Positions 27,511-35,908 of a stretch of DNA of 64,000 bases are shown here, in pieces. Under the pieces are notes generated by a model that ran no database searches, was not told the origin of the DNA, and worked only from the letters and a program-made list of their open reading frames with translations. A program made the position numbers and the translations under genes. Source of the DNA: Clostridium sp. (GTDB lineage: Bacteria; Bacillota; Clostridia; Lachnospirales; Lachnospiraceae); contig JAETQD010000013.1 of assembly GCA_021770825.1 (NCBI GenBank), positions 50,883 through 114,882 on the forward strand. Reading direction: 5' to 3'. Positions within the stretch are counted from its first letter, which is position 1, and every line of letters starts with the position of its first letter.

Positions 27511-27544
27511 GGCTGTGAGGCGGCAGACGCTTTGCAGCCTTTTT
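27511..27544 (+). terminator. Terminator of the two-component operon
   Basis: GGCTGT/GCAGCC stem (27511-27516 with 27534-27539) followed by TTTTT. Confidence 0.75.
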
Positions 27545-27547
27545 CGT

Positions 27548-27660
27548 TACATAGGAACTTCCTCTGGAGCCTCCTATGCAACAAAAAAGCCCTCCGGGCA
27601 GGATCGTCCTGCGGCGGATAGGAGTTATGTCGTTTACGCGACCTGCCGCAGGCGGGGAAT
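27548..27660. repeat. Structured intergenic repeat, copy A
   Basis: A roughly 110-base element. It opens with a CATAGGA...TCCTATG hairpin and ends in a core (27611-27659) with nested dyads: GCGGC/GCCGC outside and GTCG/CGAC inside. A second, clearly related copy lies at 46556-46656. Across the core the two copies are identical except at scattered positions. Both sit just behind a rho-independent terminator. It has no ORF and no transposase. Confidence 0.7.
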
Positions 27661-27753
27661 CCCATATTTTCCCGAATAAAACTATGGAAATATCGGGCGG
27701 AATATGGTTAAATAGAGGTAGCGAATGAAAATGAAAGAAGGAGGGTATTATTT

Positions 27754-28653
27754 ATGGAAACTATGGACGATCTCAGGGATGAGCTGGAAGCCTCCCTTAA
27801 GAAAATACGTGTGGGCGATGTGGTAACAGGAACAGTCATCGACGTAACCGAGGATACGGTGATCGTGGATTTAAAAACCTATGCGGACGGAGTAATCCGC
27901 AAGGATGATCTGAGCGAAGATCCCGATTTCAACATTCAGGAGGCAATCCATCCCGGAGATGAAATTACCGCCACAGTAATGGCAACCAATGACGGGGAAG
28001 GAAATATGGTGCTGTCAAAGAAAGAGGCCAATGCTGTCCTTGCATGGGATAAATTAAAGAAGATGATGGAAGAGCGTACGGTTGTAACGGTGAAAATCAG
28101 TGAGGTGGTTAATGCAGGCGCTATCGCATATCTGGAAGGAATCCGCGGATTTATTCCGGCTTCCCGTCTTTCCGACGAGTATGTGGAGGACTTAAAGGAA
28201 TGGGATGGGAAAAACATCGAAGTGACCGTAATCACTGCCAATGAAGAGGAACACCGCCTGGTGCTTTCCGGCCGTGAGGCTGCAAGAGAGAAAAAGCAGG
28301 AGGAGAAGAACCGCCAGATCGCAAAATGCGAGGTGGGAGCAGTCATGAGCGGAACCGTGGATACCTTAAAGCCCTACGGCGCCTTTGTGACTCTGGAAAA
28401 CGGACTTTCCGGACTTCTTCACATTTCCCAGATCAGCACCCAGAGAATCAAACATCCTGGTGTTGTTTTGAAGGAAGGCCAGGAGGTGAAGGTGAAAATC
28501 ATCTCCACAGCAGACAATAAGATCAGTCTCAGCATGAAGGTTCTTGCAGAGGAAAATGCCGAAGCCGAGTCTCATGAGACCTTTGATTATAAGGAAGAGG
28601 GCCAGGCGAGCACGGGCCTTGCCGCTCTTTTAAAAGGAATTAAGTTAAATTAG
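27754..28653 (+). CDS. S1 RNA-binding domain protein (ribosomal S1-like)
   Basis: A 299-residue protein with three S1 OB-fold repeats (about 20-90, 105-175, 190-260). The last is the best match: G-x-V-x-x-L-K-P-Y-G-A-F-V-x-L, then G-L-L-H-I-S-Q-I. Clostridia carry short S1 proteins of this type rather than the six-domain proteobacterial form. GAAGGAGGG precedes the ATG. A role in mRNA binding and translation initiation is inferred from the family. Confidence 0.85.
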   Translation: METMDDLRDELEASLKKIRVGDVVTGTVIDVTEDTVIVDLKTYADGVIRKDDLSEDPDFNIQEAIHPGDEITATVMATNDGEGNMVLSKKEANAVLAWDKLKKMMEERTVVTVKISEVVNAGAIAYLEGIRGFIPASRLSDEYVEDLKEWDGKNIEVTVITANEEEHRLVLSGREAAREKKQEEKNRQIAKCEVGAVMSGTVDTLKPYGAFVTLENGLSGLLHISQISTQRIKHPGVVLKEGQEVKVKIISTADNKISLSMKVLAEENAEAESHETFDYKEEGQASTGLAALLKGIKLN

Positions 28654-28682
28654 GAAATCGTGTAACGGGCGATTTCCTGTTC
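28652..28682 (+). terminator. Hairpin after the S1-domain gene
   Basis: A perfect 9-bp stem (28652-28660 with 28670-28678) with a weak T-rich tail. It may attenuate rather than stop transcription into the alarmone synthetase gene. Confidence 0.6.
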
Positions 28683-28704
28683 TGTGCAGAGAGGAGGCGG
28701 CAGC

Positions 28705-29418
28705 ATGACACAAGAGCCAAAGTCCTTTGATCAAATAGACCAATGGAAATCAACCATGTTTTTATACAGTTCAGCATTGAAATCCATCAATACAAAGATT
28801 GAAATACTGAACAATGAATACATTCAGCTTTATAATTACAATCCCATCGAGCATATCACATCCCGGTTAAAAACACCGGCCAGCATCGTGAAAAAGCTTC
28901 AGCATGACGGAAAAGACGTGACCATCGAAAACATGGTGGAGCACTTAAATGATATTGCAGGAATTCGTATTATCTGTTCTTTCATGTCCGACATATATCC
29001 CATTGCAGATATGATTGCAAGACAGGCGGATATTACGGTACTCCATGTGAAGGACTATATCAAGTACCCGAAATCCAACGGGTATAAGAGCTACCATATG
29101 GTGGTGACCATTCCGGTGTATTTAAGGGATGGAAAGATGGACACAAAGGTGGAAATCCAGATTCGTACCATCGCCATGGACTTCTGGGCGTCCCTGGAGC
29201 ATAAAATCGCTTATAAGTTTGAAGGAAATCCGCCGGACTATATGGAAGCGGAGTTAAAGGCATGTGCGGATATGGTGGATATGCTGGATGCGAAGATGTT
29301 TTCTCTGAACCAGGCAATTATGGAGATCGGAAGGAACCTGCGGGAAGAGGAAGAACGAAAGCACGAGGAAGAGGAAAGCCGCAGTCTGGCAGAGAATCTT
29401 CAGAGAGCGCCGGAATAA
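28705..29418 (+). CDS. Small alarmone synthetase (RelQ-type GTP pyrophosphokinase)
   Basis: A 237-residue single-domain (p)ppGpp synthetase. Conserved synthetase segments are visible: [19 protein letters not shown] and V-E-I-Q-I-R-T. There is no HD hydrolase or TGS/ACT domain. The ATG at 28705 follows GAGGAGG; an in-frame GTG at 28684 lies ahead of that site and is rejected. The charged Glu-rich C-terminus is typical of RelQ-like proteins. It precedes dtd closely. Confidence 0.9.
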   Translation: MTQEPKSFDQIDQWKSTMFLYSSALKSINTKIEILNNEYIQLYNYNPIEHITSRLKTPASIVKKLQHDGKDVTIENMVEHLNDIAGIRIICSFMSDIYPIADMIARQADITVLHVKDYIKYPKSNGYKSYHMVVTIPVYLRDGKMDTKVEIQIRTIAMDFWASLEHKIAYKFEGNPPDYMEAELKACADMVDMLDAKMFSLNQAIMEIGRNLREEEERKHEEEESRSLAENLQRAPE

Positions 29419-29440
29419 ACTTAAAGGAGCAAAAGACAAC

Positions 29441-29896
29441 ATGAGAGCAGTACTTCAGAGAGTGACAGAGGCCGCAGTCCGTGTGGACGGTGAGGTTATC
29501 GGGTCCATCGGAAAGGGATTTTTTATTCTCCTGGGCGTATCCGATGAAGACAACGAAACCGTGGCAGATAAGCTGGCAGATAAAATCTGTAAGCTCCGCA
29601 TCTTTGAGGATGAAAATGGTAAAACGAACCTTTCCCTTCAGGATGTGGGAGGAGAGCTTCTGGTGGTGAGCCAGTTTACCCTGTATGCGGACTGCAGAAA
29701 GGGCAACCGCCCCAGTTTCATTGGAGCAGGCGCTCCCGCAGAGGCAAACCGTCTCTATGAGTATTTCATGGAGAGGTGCAAAACCCATGTGGAAAAAGTG
29801 GAACATGGAAAATTCGGTGCAGATATGAAGGTTTCCCTGGTGAATGACGGTCCCTTTACTCTGATGCTTGACAGCAAAGATTTATTTACAAAATAA
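29441..29896 (+). CDS. dtd: D-aminoacyl-tRNA deacylase
   Basis: DTD, 151 residues, hydrolyses D-amino acids from mischarged tRNAs and acts as a dimer. Both signature motifs are intact: S-Q-F-T-L-Y-A-D (77-84) and N-D-G-P-F-T (135-140) with the Gly-cisPro pair that excludes L-substrates. The length is normal. AAAGGAG precedes the ATG. It lies between the alarmone synthetase and the M18 aminopeptidase. Confidence 0.96.
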   Translation: MRAVLQRVTEAAVRVDGEVIGSIGKGFFILLGVSDEDNETVADKLADKICKLRIFEDENGKTNLSLQDVGGELLVVSQFTLYADCRKGNRPSFIGAGAPAEANRLYEYFMERCKTHVEKVEHGKFGADMKVSLVNDGPFTLMLDSKDLFTK

Positions 29897-29912
29897 TAAA
29901 GGAGAAGATACC

Positions 29913-31304
29913 ATGAGCGGAAAAGAACTGGAGAAAGCACTTTTGTGGGAAGCTCCCCACATTGCGGAGAAAATGCCGGAAGACATTAATCTGGCAGCAG
30001 AATTCTGTGAGGGTTACAAAGCATTTTTAAACAAAGGAAAGACCGAGCGGGAATGTGTGAAAGAGGCAGTTCTTATGCTGGAACAGGCCGGTTACACAGA
30101 ATTTGACCCGAAGGCGTCCTATAAAACCGGAGATAAGGTATACTGGAATATCAGAAAGAAAGCTCTGGCAGCAGCAACCATCGGAAGTCTTCCGTTGGAT
30201 GAGGGACTTCGCATGAATGGCGCCCACATTGATTCTCCAAGACTGGATTTAAAGCCCAACCCATTGTTTGAAAAGAGCGACATTGCTTATTTAAAGCCCC
30301 ATTATTATGGCGGAATCCGTAAATACCAGTGGGGTGCCGTTCCCCTTTCCATGCACGGAGTGGTAGGAACCGAAGACGGAACTATGGTGGAAATCTCCAT
30401 TGGTGAAAAGGAAGGAGAGCCCCAGTTCTGCATCACCGATCTGCTTCCCCATCTGGCCGGAGAGCAGAATGGAAGAAAACTGGCAGAGGGAATCAAGGGT
30501 GAGGAGTTAAATATTGTGGTTGGCTCCATTCCGTTTTTCGGAGAGGAAGACGAAAAGCTGAAAACTCCGGTGAAATTAATGGCTATGAAGCTGTTAAATG
30601 AGAAATACGGAATCACAGAAAAGGATTTCACAAGGGCAGAAATTGAGCTTGTGCCTTCCTATAAGGCTGTGGACGTGGGACTGGACAGGAGCCTGGTGGG
30701 TGCCTATGGTCAGGATGACCGGGTATGTGCATATACCGCTTTGATGGCTGAAATGGAAACAAAGATTCCGGCCCATACGACCCTTACGATTCTGGCTGAT
30801 AAGGAAGAAATCGGTTCCGTTGGAAATACAGGACTGAATTCCGATTTCGTGCTTCATATTATTGAGGACCTGTGCCAAACCCAGGGAGCCGATTTAAAGA
30901 CGGCACTTCGTCATTCCCTGTGCCTTTCCTCTGATGTGAATGCAGCCTATGACCCAACCTTCCCCTTTGCTTACGAGGAAAGAAACTCCAGCGCCATCAA
31001 TAAGGGCTGTGTGCTGACCAAATACACAGGGGCAAGAGGAAAATCCGGAAGCAACGATGCCAGTGCAGAGGTTATGACCATGGTAATCAATATTATGGAA
31101 GAAAACGGTGTCTGCTGGCAGACCGGAGAACTGGGGGCTGTTGATGTGGGCGGCGGCGGAACCATCGCTCAGTTTGTGGCACGGATGGACGTGGAAGTGG
31201 TGGACCTGGGCGTTCCGATTCTTTCCATGCACGCACCCTTTGAGCTGGCTTCCAAGCTGGATGTTTACAATACATACAAAGCATTTAAGGCATTTTATAA
31301 ATAA
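29913..31304 (+). CDS. M18-family zinc aminopeptidase
   Basis: A 463-residue metallo-aminopeptidase of the aspartyl-aminopeptidase family. Metal-ligand motifs include A-H-I-D-S-P-R-L, G-Q-D-D-R, D-K-E-E-I-G-S and S-S-D-V-N-A-A-Y-D-P. The ATG at 29913 is 7 bases after AAAGGAG. It removes N-terminal acidic or neutral residues from cytoplasmic peptides. Tandem terminators follow. Full family length, nothing unusual. Confidence 0.92.
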   Translation: MSGKELEKALLWEAPHIAEKMPEDINLAAEFCEGYKAFLNKGKTERECVKEAVLMLEQAGYTEFDPKASYKTGDKVYWNIRKKALAAATIGSLPLDEGLRMNGAHIDSPRLDLKPNPLFEKSDIAYLKPHYYGGIRKYQWGAVPLSMHGVVGTEDGTMVEISIGEKEGEPQFCITDLLPHLAGEQNGRKLAEGIKGEELNIVVGSIPFFGEEDEKLKTPVKLMAMKLLNEKYGITEKDFTRAEIELVPSYKAVDVGLDRSLVGAYGQDDRVCAYTALMAEMETKIPAHTTLTILADKEEIGSVGNTGLNSDFVLHIIEDLCQTQGADLKTALRHSLCLSSDVNAAYDPTFPFAYEERNSSAINKGCVLTKYTGARGKSGSNDASAEVMTMVINIMEENGVCWQTGELGAVDVGGGGTIAQFVARMDVEVVDLGVPILSMHAPFELASKLDVYNTYKAFKAFYK

Positions 31305-31320
31305 ACAGAAAAAAGAAAAG

Positions 31321-31397
31321 GGAAGCTGCATGTTCCATAGGGGCATGCAGCTTTTTGTAAAAGGCCCTGACGGGCCCAAATGTACAGGGTCCTTTTT
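31321..31397 (+). terminator. Tandem terminators after the aminopeptidase
   Basis: The first stem AAGCTGCATG/CATGCAGCTT (31323-31332 with 31344-31353) is followed by TTTTT. A second stem AAGGCCCTG/CAGGG-T-CCTT (31361-31392) also ends in five Ts. Confidence 0.9.
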
Positions 31398-31508
31398 GAA
31401 ATCTTAAATTTGTGTGAAAAGCCTTTTATTTGAAGGGGGATTGTGTTAAAATCGGCAGGACAGGGTTTGCGCCCGAGTACGCTTATATATTTGGAAGGAA
31501 ACGAAGAA

Positions 31509-32684
31509 ATGACAAAAAAGAATCTTATAAAGGCAGGTCTTGCGGTGGCGGCAGCAGCCATGGTGGTGACTGGATGCAAAAAAGGCAGCACAGACCAGGA
31601 GACAACCACAGCAGCAGAGGCAGCAGCCGATGGTACAGCCGCAGCAGCGGAAACCAAGTCCCAGGAGGAACTGACCGATGAGGCCAGTATCCAGATTGGA
31701 AATTATAAAGGACTGGAGCTTACGGCCAGAAAGGAAGATGTCACCGATGCACAGATGGAGGAAGAGTTAAAGAGACTCCAGGCCCAGTATCCGGTGGAAA
31801 TCACAGGACGCCCGGCAAAAGAAGGCGATGTGGCAAATATTGACTATGTTGGAACCAAGGACGGCGAGGCATTTTTAGGGGGAACCGGAGAGGGGTACGA
31901 TCTGACTCTGGGAAGCGGAACCTTTATCGCCGGATTTGAGGATGGTGTGATCGGAATGAATACGGGGGATGAGAAGGACTTAAACCTCACATTCCCGGAA
32001 AATTATGGAAATGCTGATCTGGCAGGACAGGACGTGGTATTCCATGTAACCTTAAATGCCATAAAGAGCGCTGAGGAAACGCAGATTGACGATGAACTGG
32101 CAAAGCGGGTAATTGGAGATGACAGTGCAACTCTGGAGGATTTAAGGGCTCAGGTATATGAGGGACTGGTGAACCAGGCGGAGAGCAATTTCTTCAACGA
32201 GGCAGGAAGCGAGCTCCTGCGCCAGGCCATCGAAAACTCCCAGGTGGAATGTGACCCGGATGCAGTGGAAGAGATGTATAACCAGTTACAGAGCACGTAT
32301 ACAAGCTATGCCGGACAGTATGGAATGGAGCTGGCGGATTTCTTAAGTCTGTTTTTGGGAACTGACCTGGATGGGTTAAAGGAAAGCGCGGAAAATCTTG
32401 TGAAGCAGGAAATGACTTTAGATGAGATCATCAAGGCAGAGAATATCGTTCCCACAGAGGAACAAAAGAATAAGCTGGCCCAGATGAACTATTTTGCCGA
32501 TGCGGCAGAGATGATTTCTGCTTACGGTGAGGAGTCTGCCAACCGCCTCTTTAATATGGGCGCTGCCTACTATTATCTGATTGACAATGCCGTGGAGGTG
32601 GAGCCGGAGACAGAGGCCGAAGCCGAAACAACAGAAACGGAGACCGCAGCCGAAGCAGCCGTACCGGCGGCCGCAGCGCCGTAG
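31509..32684 (+). CDS. Lipoprotein with FKBP-type isomerase and trigger-factor C domain
   Basis: A 391-residue exported foldase. The lipobox V-T-G-C (Cys23) is followed by a Thr/Ala linker. An FKBP peptidyl-prolyl isomerase domain covers about 75-195 (G-D-V-A-N-I-D-Y-V-G-T, then F-I-A-G-F-E-D-G-V-I-G-M). A trigger-factor-like C-terminal domain follows to about 360, and the tail is Glu/Thr/Ala-rich. The ribosome-binding domain of true trigger factor is replaced by the lipoprotein signal, so it acts outside the membrane. ATG 31509 is chosen because it gives the signal peptide. Confidence 0.88.
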   Translation: MTKKNLIKAGLAVAAAAMVVTGCKKGSTDQETTTAAEAAADGTAAAAETKSQEELTDEASIQIGNYKGLELTARKEDVTDAQMEEELKRLQAQYPVEITGRPAKEGDVANIDYVGTKDGEAFLGGTGEGYDLTLGSGTFIAGFEDGVIGMNTGDEKDLNLTFPENYGNADLAGQDVVFHVTLNAIKSAEETQIDDELAKRVIGDDSATLEDLRAQVYEGLVNQAESNFFNEAGSELLRQAIENSQVECDPDAVEEMYNQLQSTYTSYAGQYGMELADFLSLFLGTDLDGLKESAENLVKQEMTLDEIIKAENIVPTEEQKNKLAQMNYFADAAEMISAYGEESANRLFNMGAAYYYLIDNAVEVEPETEAEAETTETETAAEAAVPAAAAP

Positions 32685-32725
32685 GCGGTCTGAAAGGTTC
32701 CGAAATACGGAGGAAATGAGCCTGT

Positions 32726-33517
32726 ATGAGCAGAAAAGCATTATTTTTTGATATTGACGGTACACTTCTTACGGAAGGAAATAAGCTGCTTCCCCAAAGT
32801 GCCGTAAAAGCCATCGAAGCGGCGCGGCAGGCAGGCCATCTTGTGTTTATCAATTCCGGAAGAGCCAGATGTCTGATGAGTGAAATTGAAGACAATCTGC
32901 GTGTGGATGGGTTCCTCTGCGGCTGCGGTACATACATTGAAATTCAGGGACGTGTGGCTCTTCATCATCTGATCGGAAGGGCACGCCGTATGGAGCTTCA
33001 GAACTGTATTCTGTCCCATAACCTGGAGGGAGTTCTGGAGGGGGCAGCAAACTGCTTTGTGCATACGGCAAAATCCCGGATGGAGGAAATGGAACGGGTA
33101 AAGAAACTGTTCTTCCAGAATGATGTCCTGCGCTATGCGGACTGGAATCAGGAAGCGGCTTCCTTTGACAAGTTCTGTGTTCTGGCGGACCAATACAGTG
33201 ATCTGAAGGGATTTTTAAAGGACCTGGGGGAAGATATGGCTCCCATTGACCGGGGACATGGCCTCTATGAGTGTGTGCCTGCCGGATTTGATAAGGCGAC
33301 GGCCATGGAGTTTATCCTGGATTACTTCCATATCCCTTGGGAGGAATCCTATGCCTTCGGCGACAGCACCAATGATCTGGCCATGATCCGGTATGCATGC
33401 AATTCGGTTATCATGGGAAAGCATGACAGGGAGCTGGAACCATATGCCTCCTTCATTACGAAAAATGTGGAGGACGATGGAATTGCCTACGCCTTTGAGA
33501 CCTTAAATATCATCTGA
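32726..33517 (+). CDS. HAD-family Cof-type phosphatase
   Basis: A 263-residue haloacid-dehalogenase phosphatase with a type IIB cap. Motif I is D-I-D-G-T-L-L (Asp nucleophile), motif II S of I-N-S-G-R-A, and the last motif is G-D-S-T-N-D-L-A-M. The substrate is probably a phosphosugar or flavin nucleotide, not predictable here. ACGGAGGA lies 12 bases before the ATG. It ends at a bidirectional terminator shared with the convergent cupin gene. Confidence 0.88.
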   Translation: MSRKALFFDIDGTLLTEGNKLLPQSAVKAIEAARQAGHLVFINSGRARCLMSEIEDNLRVDGFLCGCGTYIEIQGRVALHHLIGRARRMELQNCILSHNLEGVLEGAANCFVHTAKSRMEEMERVKKLFFQNDVLRYADWNQEAASFDKFCVLADQYSDLKGFLKDLGEDMAPIDRGHGLYECVPAGFDKATAMEFILDYFHIPWEESYAFGDSTNDLAMIRYACNSVIMGKHDRELEPYASFITKNVEDDGIAYAFETLNII

Positions 33518-33518
33518 C

Positions 33519-33567
33519 AAAAAACCTCTGGCACGTCCCGATGGGGGACAAAGGCCAGAGGTTTTTG
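33519..33567. terminator. Bidirectional terminator between HAD and cupin genes
   Basis: AAAACCTCTGGC pairs with GCCAGAGGTTTT around an inner GTCCC/GGGAC; A and T runs on both sides serve both convergent genes. Confidence 0.9.
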
Positions 33568-33589
33568 TATTTTAGAGTAGTAACGGCAG

Positions 33590-33946
33590 TTAATCACATT
33601 TTCCCCGTTCATTGATCACCAGGGCCATGATTTCAAGGGGGTCGTCGCCGGGATTTTCGATGGCATGGCTCTGCCCTACTTCAATGACACAGACGTCGCC
33701 GGGATGGATTTCTGTTTTGGAGCCATCGTTGTCCACGAAAATTCCATTTCCCTTTAAAACATAGTAGGGCTCTGTGTTTTTCACATGCTGATGAAAGCCC
33801 AGGCTGGCCTTTGGCGGAATAATCACATGGGCGTACATGGAACCGTGGCCCATAAGCTCGTCTTTGGATAAGATATGATGGATTTCAATGGTGCCTTCGC
33901 CGCCGCGCAGATGGGGGACAAAGGCTGTTTCTGTTTTACGTACCAT
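33590..33946 (-). CDS. Single-domain cupin protein
   Basis: A 118-residue cupin with G-F-H-Q-H-x11-Y-Y-V-L-K-G-N-G (first cupin motif with its metal-binding His residues and Glu) and the second motif P-G-D-V-x9-H-A-I-E-N. Such small cupins are isomerases, dioxygenases or sugar/metabolite binders; the role here is unknown. AAGGAGG precedes the ATG. It is monocistronic. Confidence 0.85.
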   Translation of the reverse strand: MVRKTETAFVPHLRGGEGTIEIHHILSKDELMGHGSMYAHVIIPPKASLGFHQHVKNTEPYYVLKGNGIFVDNDGSKTEIHPGDVCVIEVGQSHAIENPGDDPLEIMALVINERGKCD

Positions 33947-33977
33947 AAAGATTGCGCCTCCTTAATTTTCTGCACCC

Positions 33978-34007
33978 AGTATAGCACAGAAGCAAAAGAA
34001 TATGCAA
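33978..34007 (-). promoter_or_regulatory. Promoter of the cupin gene
   Basis: On the minus strand TTGCAT (34007-34002) and TATACT (33983-33978) with an 18-base spacer, about 32 bases before the start codon. Confidence 0.65.
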
Positions 34008-34120
34008 GGCCGCGAATCGTGTCGAAACTTGCGGCCGATTTTGCTTTCCTTTTAATGGAAAATGTATTATAAAATTAATGGTAGAATAAGCGCGCAAAAC
34101 GGGGAAAAGGGGGCTGGACG

Positions 34121-34264
34121 ATGGGGACCGACGAACGCATTGCCGCTTTGGAAGAAGAAAATCAAAGGCTTAGAAATGACAACGAAAAGCTTTTGCAGAT
34201 CATTGCTCAGATGAAAGTGACATTGAACCGTCTGGTGGACCGTTACATAACGGAGAGCAGATAA
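34121..34264 (+). CDS. 47-residue coiled-coil micro-protein
   Basis: A 47-codon frame starts at ATG 34121 (M-G-T-D-E-R-I-A-A-L-E-E-E-N) and ends at TAA 34262-34264. The protein is one amphipathic leucine-zipper-like helix with regular L/I spacing and an N-x-x-L-x-x-x-N pattern. A G-rich AAAGGGGG site lies upstream, TTGCTT-18-TATTAT is a possible promoter, and a perfect terminator follows 8 bases after the stop. This full transcription unit supports a real gene. Function unknown. Confidence 0.65.
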   Translation: MGTDERIAALEEENQRLRNDNEKLLQIIAQMKVTLNRLVDRYITESR

Positions 34265-34271
34265 AAAATAA

Positions 34272-34311
34272 AATGGCTTCTGCCTGGCGGGGCAGAAGCC
34301 ATTCTTTTTTT
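34272..34311. terminator. Bidirectional terminator after the micro-protein
   Basis: A 13-bp perfect stem (34272-34284 with 34291-34303) is followed by seven Ts and preceded by an A run, so it also serves the convergent wall-binding gene. Confidence 0.92.
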
Positions 34312-34329
34312 GCAAAAGAGGTGTGCTGC

Positions 34330-35664
34330 TTATTTTACAATTCCGTTCGTATCAACGACCCATACTTTTCCGTTGGCATCTTTTAAGTCCTTATGACCGC
34401 GGCCCAGGTCCGGTTTTTCAGAGGAAGTGGAGGAAGAAGCTGCCTTCTGAATGTTTCCGGTGGTGTTCACAAGGTAAGTGGTGCCGTCCAAGTCAATGGG
34501 AGCATATCTCTGGTCAGAGGTGGCATCCTGCCGCTTTCCGTATTTGTAGAGGACGCCGTCTCGGATTCCGTGGTAGCCCTGGCCCTTTTTGCCGCCTTCG
34601 GTGTGGAAGAACCAGTTTTCGGTTTCTCCGGTGTCCTCGTTATAAATGCTCTGTTTTCCTGTCTTCATAGCGCCGTCGTCGCCGAAATAGAAGTTGGCAA
34701 TTTCACCGCCGCCGATGTTTACCACCTGACGTCCGGTCTGCATTTCGCCCAGATCATTGAAGGCATACTTCTTTGCGCTGATGGTGAAAAGCTCGTTGCC
34801 CTTGGTGCTGGAATAGTAAGCCTTTCCGGCTTTAAAGAAGAAGGTATAGGTCTCGTCCATGTTATGGATTCCTTCGATTCCCTCAATGATGCGCCAGCCC
34901 TCGGCTCTCTTTCCGTCACTGCTGGTTCCATAGTACTGGTAGTCGGCGATGGATGCCGCGCTGGCATTGCTGTCAGAGGCATTCTTCGGCATTTCCACCC
35001 AGCCTGTCTGCATTTTTCCGTCAACAAAGGTATAGTAGCTGCCGTCGATCTTCTTATCGTACTGGGTTCCCACCATCTTTCCGTCGGAGTTGAAGTAATA
35101 CCAGCCTTCAGAAGCTCCTGGATTGGAGGCGTTTTCCTCCAGTTTCACCCATCCTGTCTTCATGGCGCCGTCTTTCTCATTCAGATAGTAGGTGGAGCCG
35201 TCAATGACTGTCTTTCCGGTCAGCATATGGCCGGATTCATCGAAATAGTACCATTTTTCATTTAATTTCATCCATTTGGAAACCACGGATTTTCCATCCT
35301 TGTCGAAGTAGTACCAGTAAGAGGAGGGGACTTCCGGAGAATCCATGTCTTCTTCGTTTCTAAGCTCTACCCACTGGTTTTTCACCATCTTTCCGTCATT
35401 TCCCACGTAGTATTCTTCAATTTTCTGGTTGGTCACGGCCTGGCCGTTTTCCCCAAGATAATACCAGTCTTCTCCGTTCTTTCTCCAGGAATCTGTGGTG
35501 AGGTAACCGTCTTCGTCGTAATATACTAAGGAACCGTCTTCCTCCACCCAGCCGTAGGATGCTGCATATGCGGCCCGGATTCCGGACTGGCCGGACACCC
35601 CTGGTATCATGGCCATAAATGCGGCAGCAGACAGGACTGCAAGTAAACGTGTCTGTTTTTTCAT
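34330..35664 (-). CDS. Secreted cell-wall-binding repeat protein
   Basis: A 444-residue protein with a Sec signal peptide (about 1-34, ending A-A-Y-A-A) followed almost entirely by choline-binding-type wall repeats: G-W-V-E-E-D-G-S-L-V-Y-Y, then W-Y-Y-L-G-E-N-G, about 10-12 units. No catalytic domain is seen. The ATG at 35664 follows AAGGAGAG and opens the signal peptide; the frame is open further upstream without support. It probably coats or scaffolds the envelope. It is divergent from the glycan locus. Confidence 0.87.
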   Translation of the reverse strand: MKKQTRLLAVLSAAAFMAMIPGVSGQSGIRAAYAASYGWVEEDGSLVYYDEDGYLTTDSWRKNGEDWYYLGENGQAVTNQKIEEYYVGNDGKMVKNQWVELRNEEDMDSPEVPSSYWYYFDKDGKSVVSKWMKLNEKWYYFDESGHMLTGKTVIDGSTYYLNEKDGAMKTGWVKLEENASNPGASEGWYYFNSDGKMVGTQYDKKIDGSYYTFVDGKMQTGWVEMPKNASDSNASAASIADYQYYGTSSDGKRAEGWRIIEGIEGIHNMDETYTFFFKAGKAYYSSTKGNELFTISAKKYAFNDLGEMQTGRQVVNIGGGEIANFYFGDDGAMKTGKQSIYNEDTGETENWFFHTEGGKKGQGYHGIRDGVLYKYGKRQDATSDQRYAPIDLDGTTYLVNTTGNIQKAASSSTSSEKPDLGRGHKDLKDANGKVWVVDTNGIVK

Positions 35665-35908
35665 AATAGTTTCTCTCCTTTTTTGTTGCGCGTTTGTCTG
35701 CGCGATCTGTTGTTGCCTTACGGGCTGATTATAGCAGGACCAGACGGAGAAAATCCAGTGCAGGTTGCTGGCAGAAATGCCAGTCCGTGACAGAAACCGG
35801 ACACCCCTTACACGAATTGCTGGACTCGAACTGAAGGATGTGTTAAAATACACTAAGATATTATGCAATTTGGGATAGCGCAGATGCGCTGGAGAGGAGT
35901 AAACAATT

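Noticed and set aside
34393..35265. 290-codon plus-strand frame opposite the wall-binding repeats
   Set aside because: It mirrors the repeats of the real minus-strand gene, which has a signal peptide and ribosome site; the opposite frame has neither.
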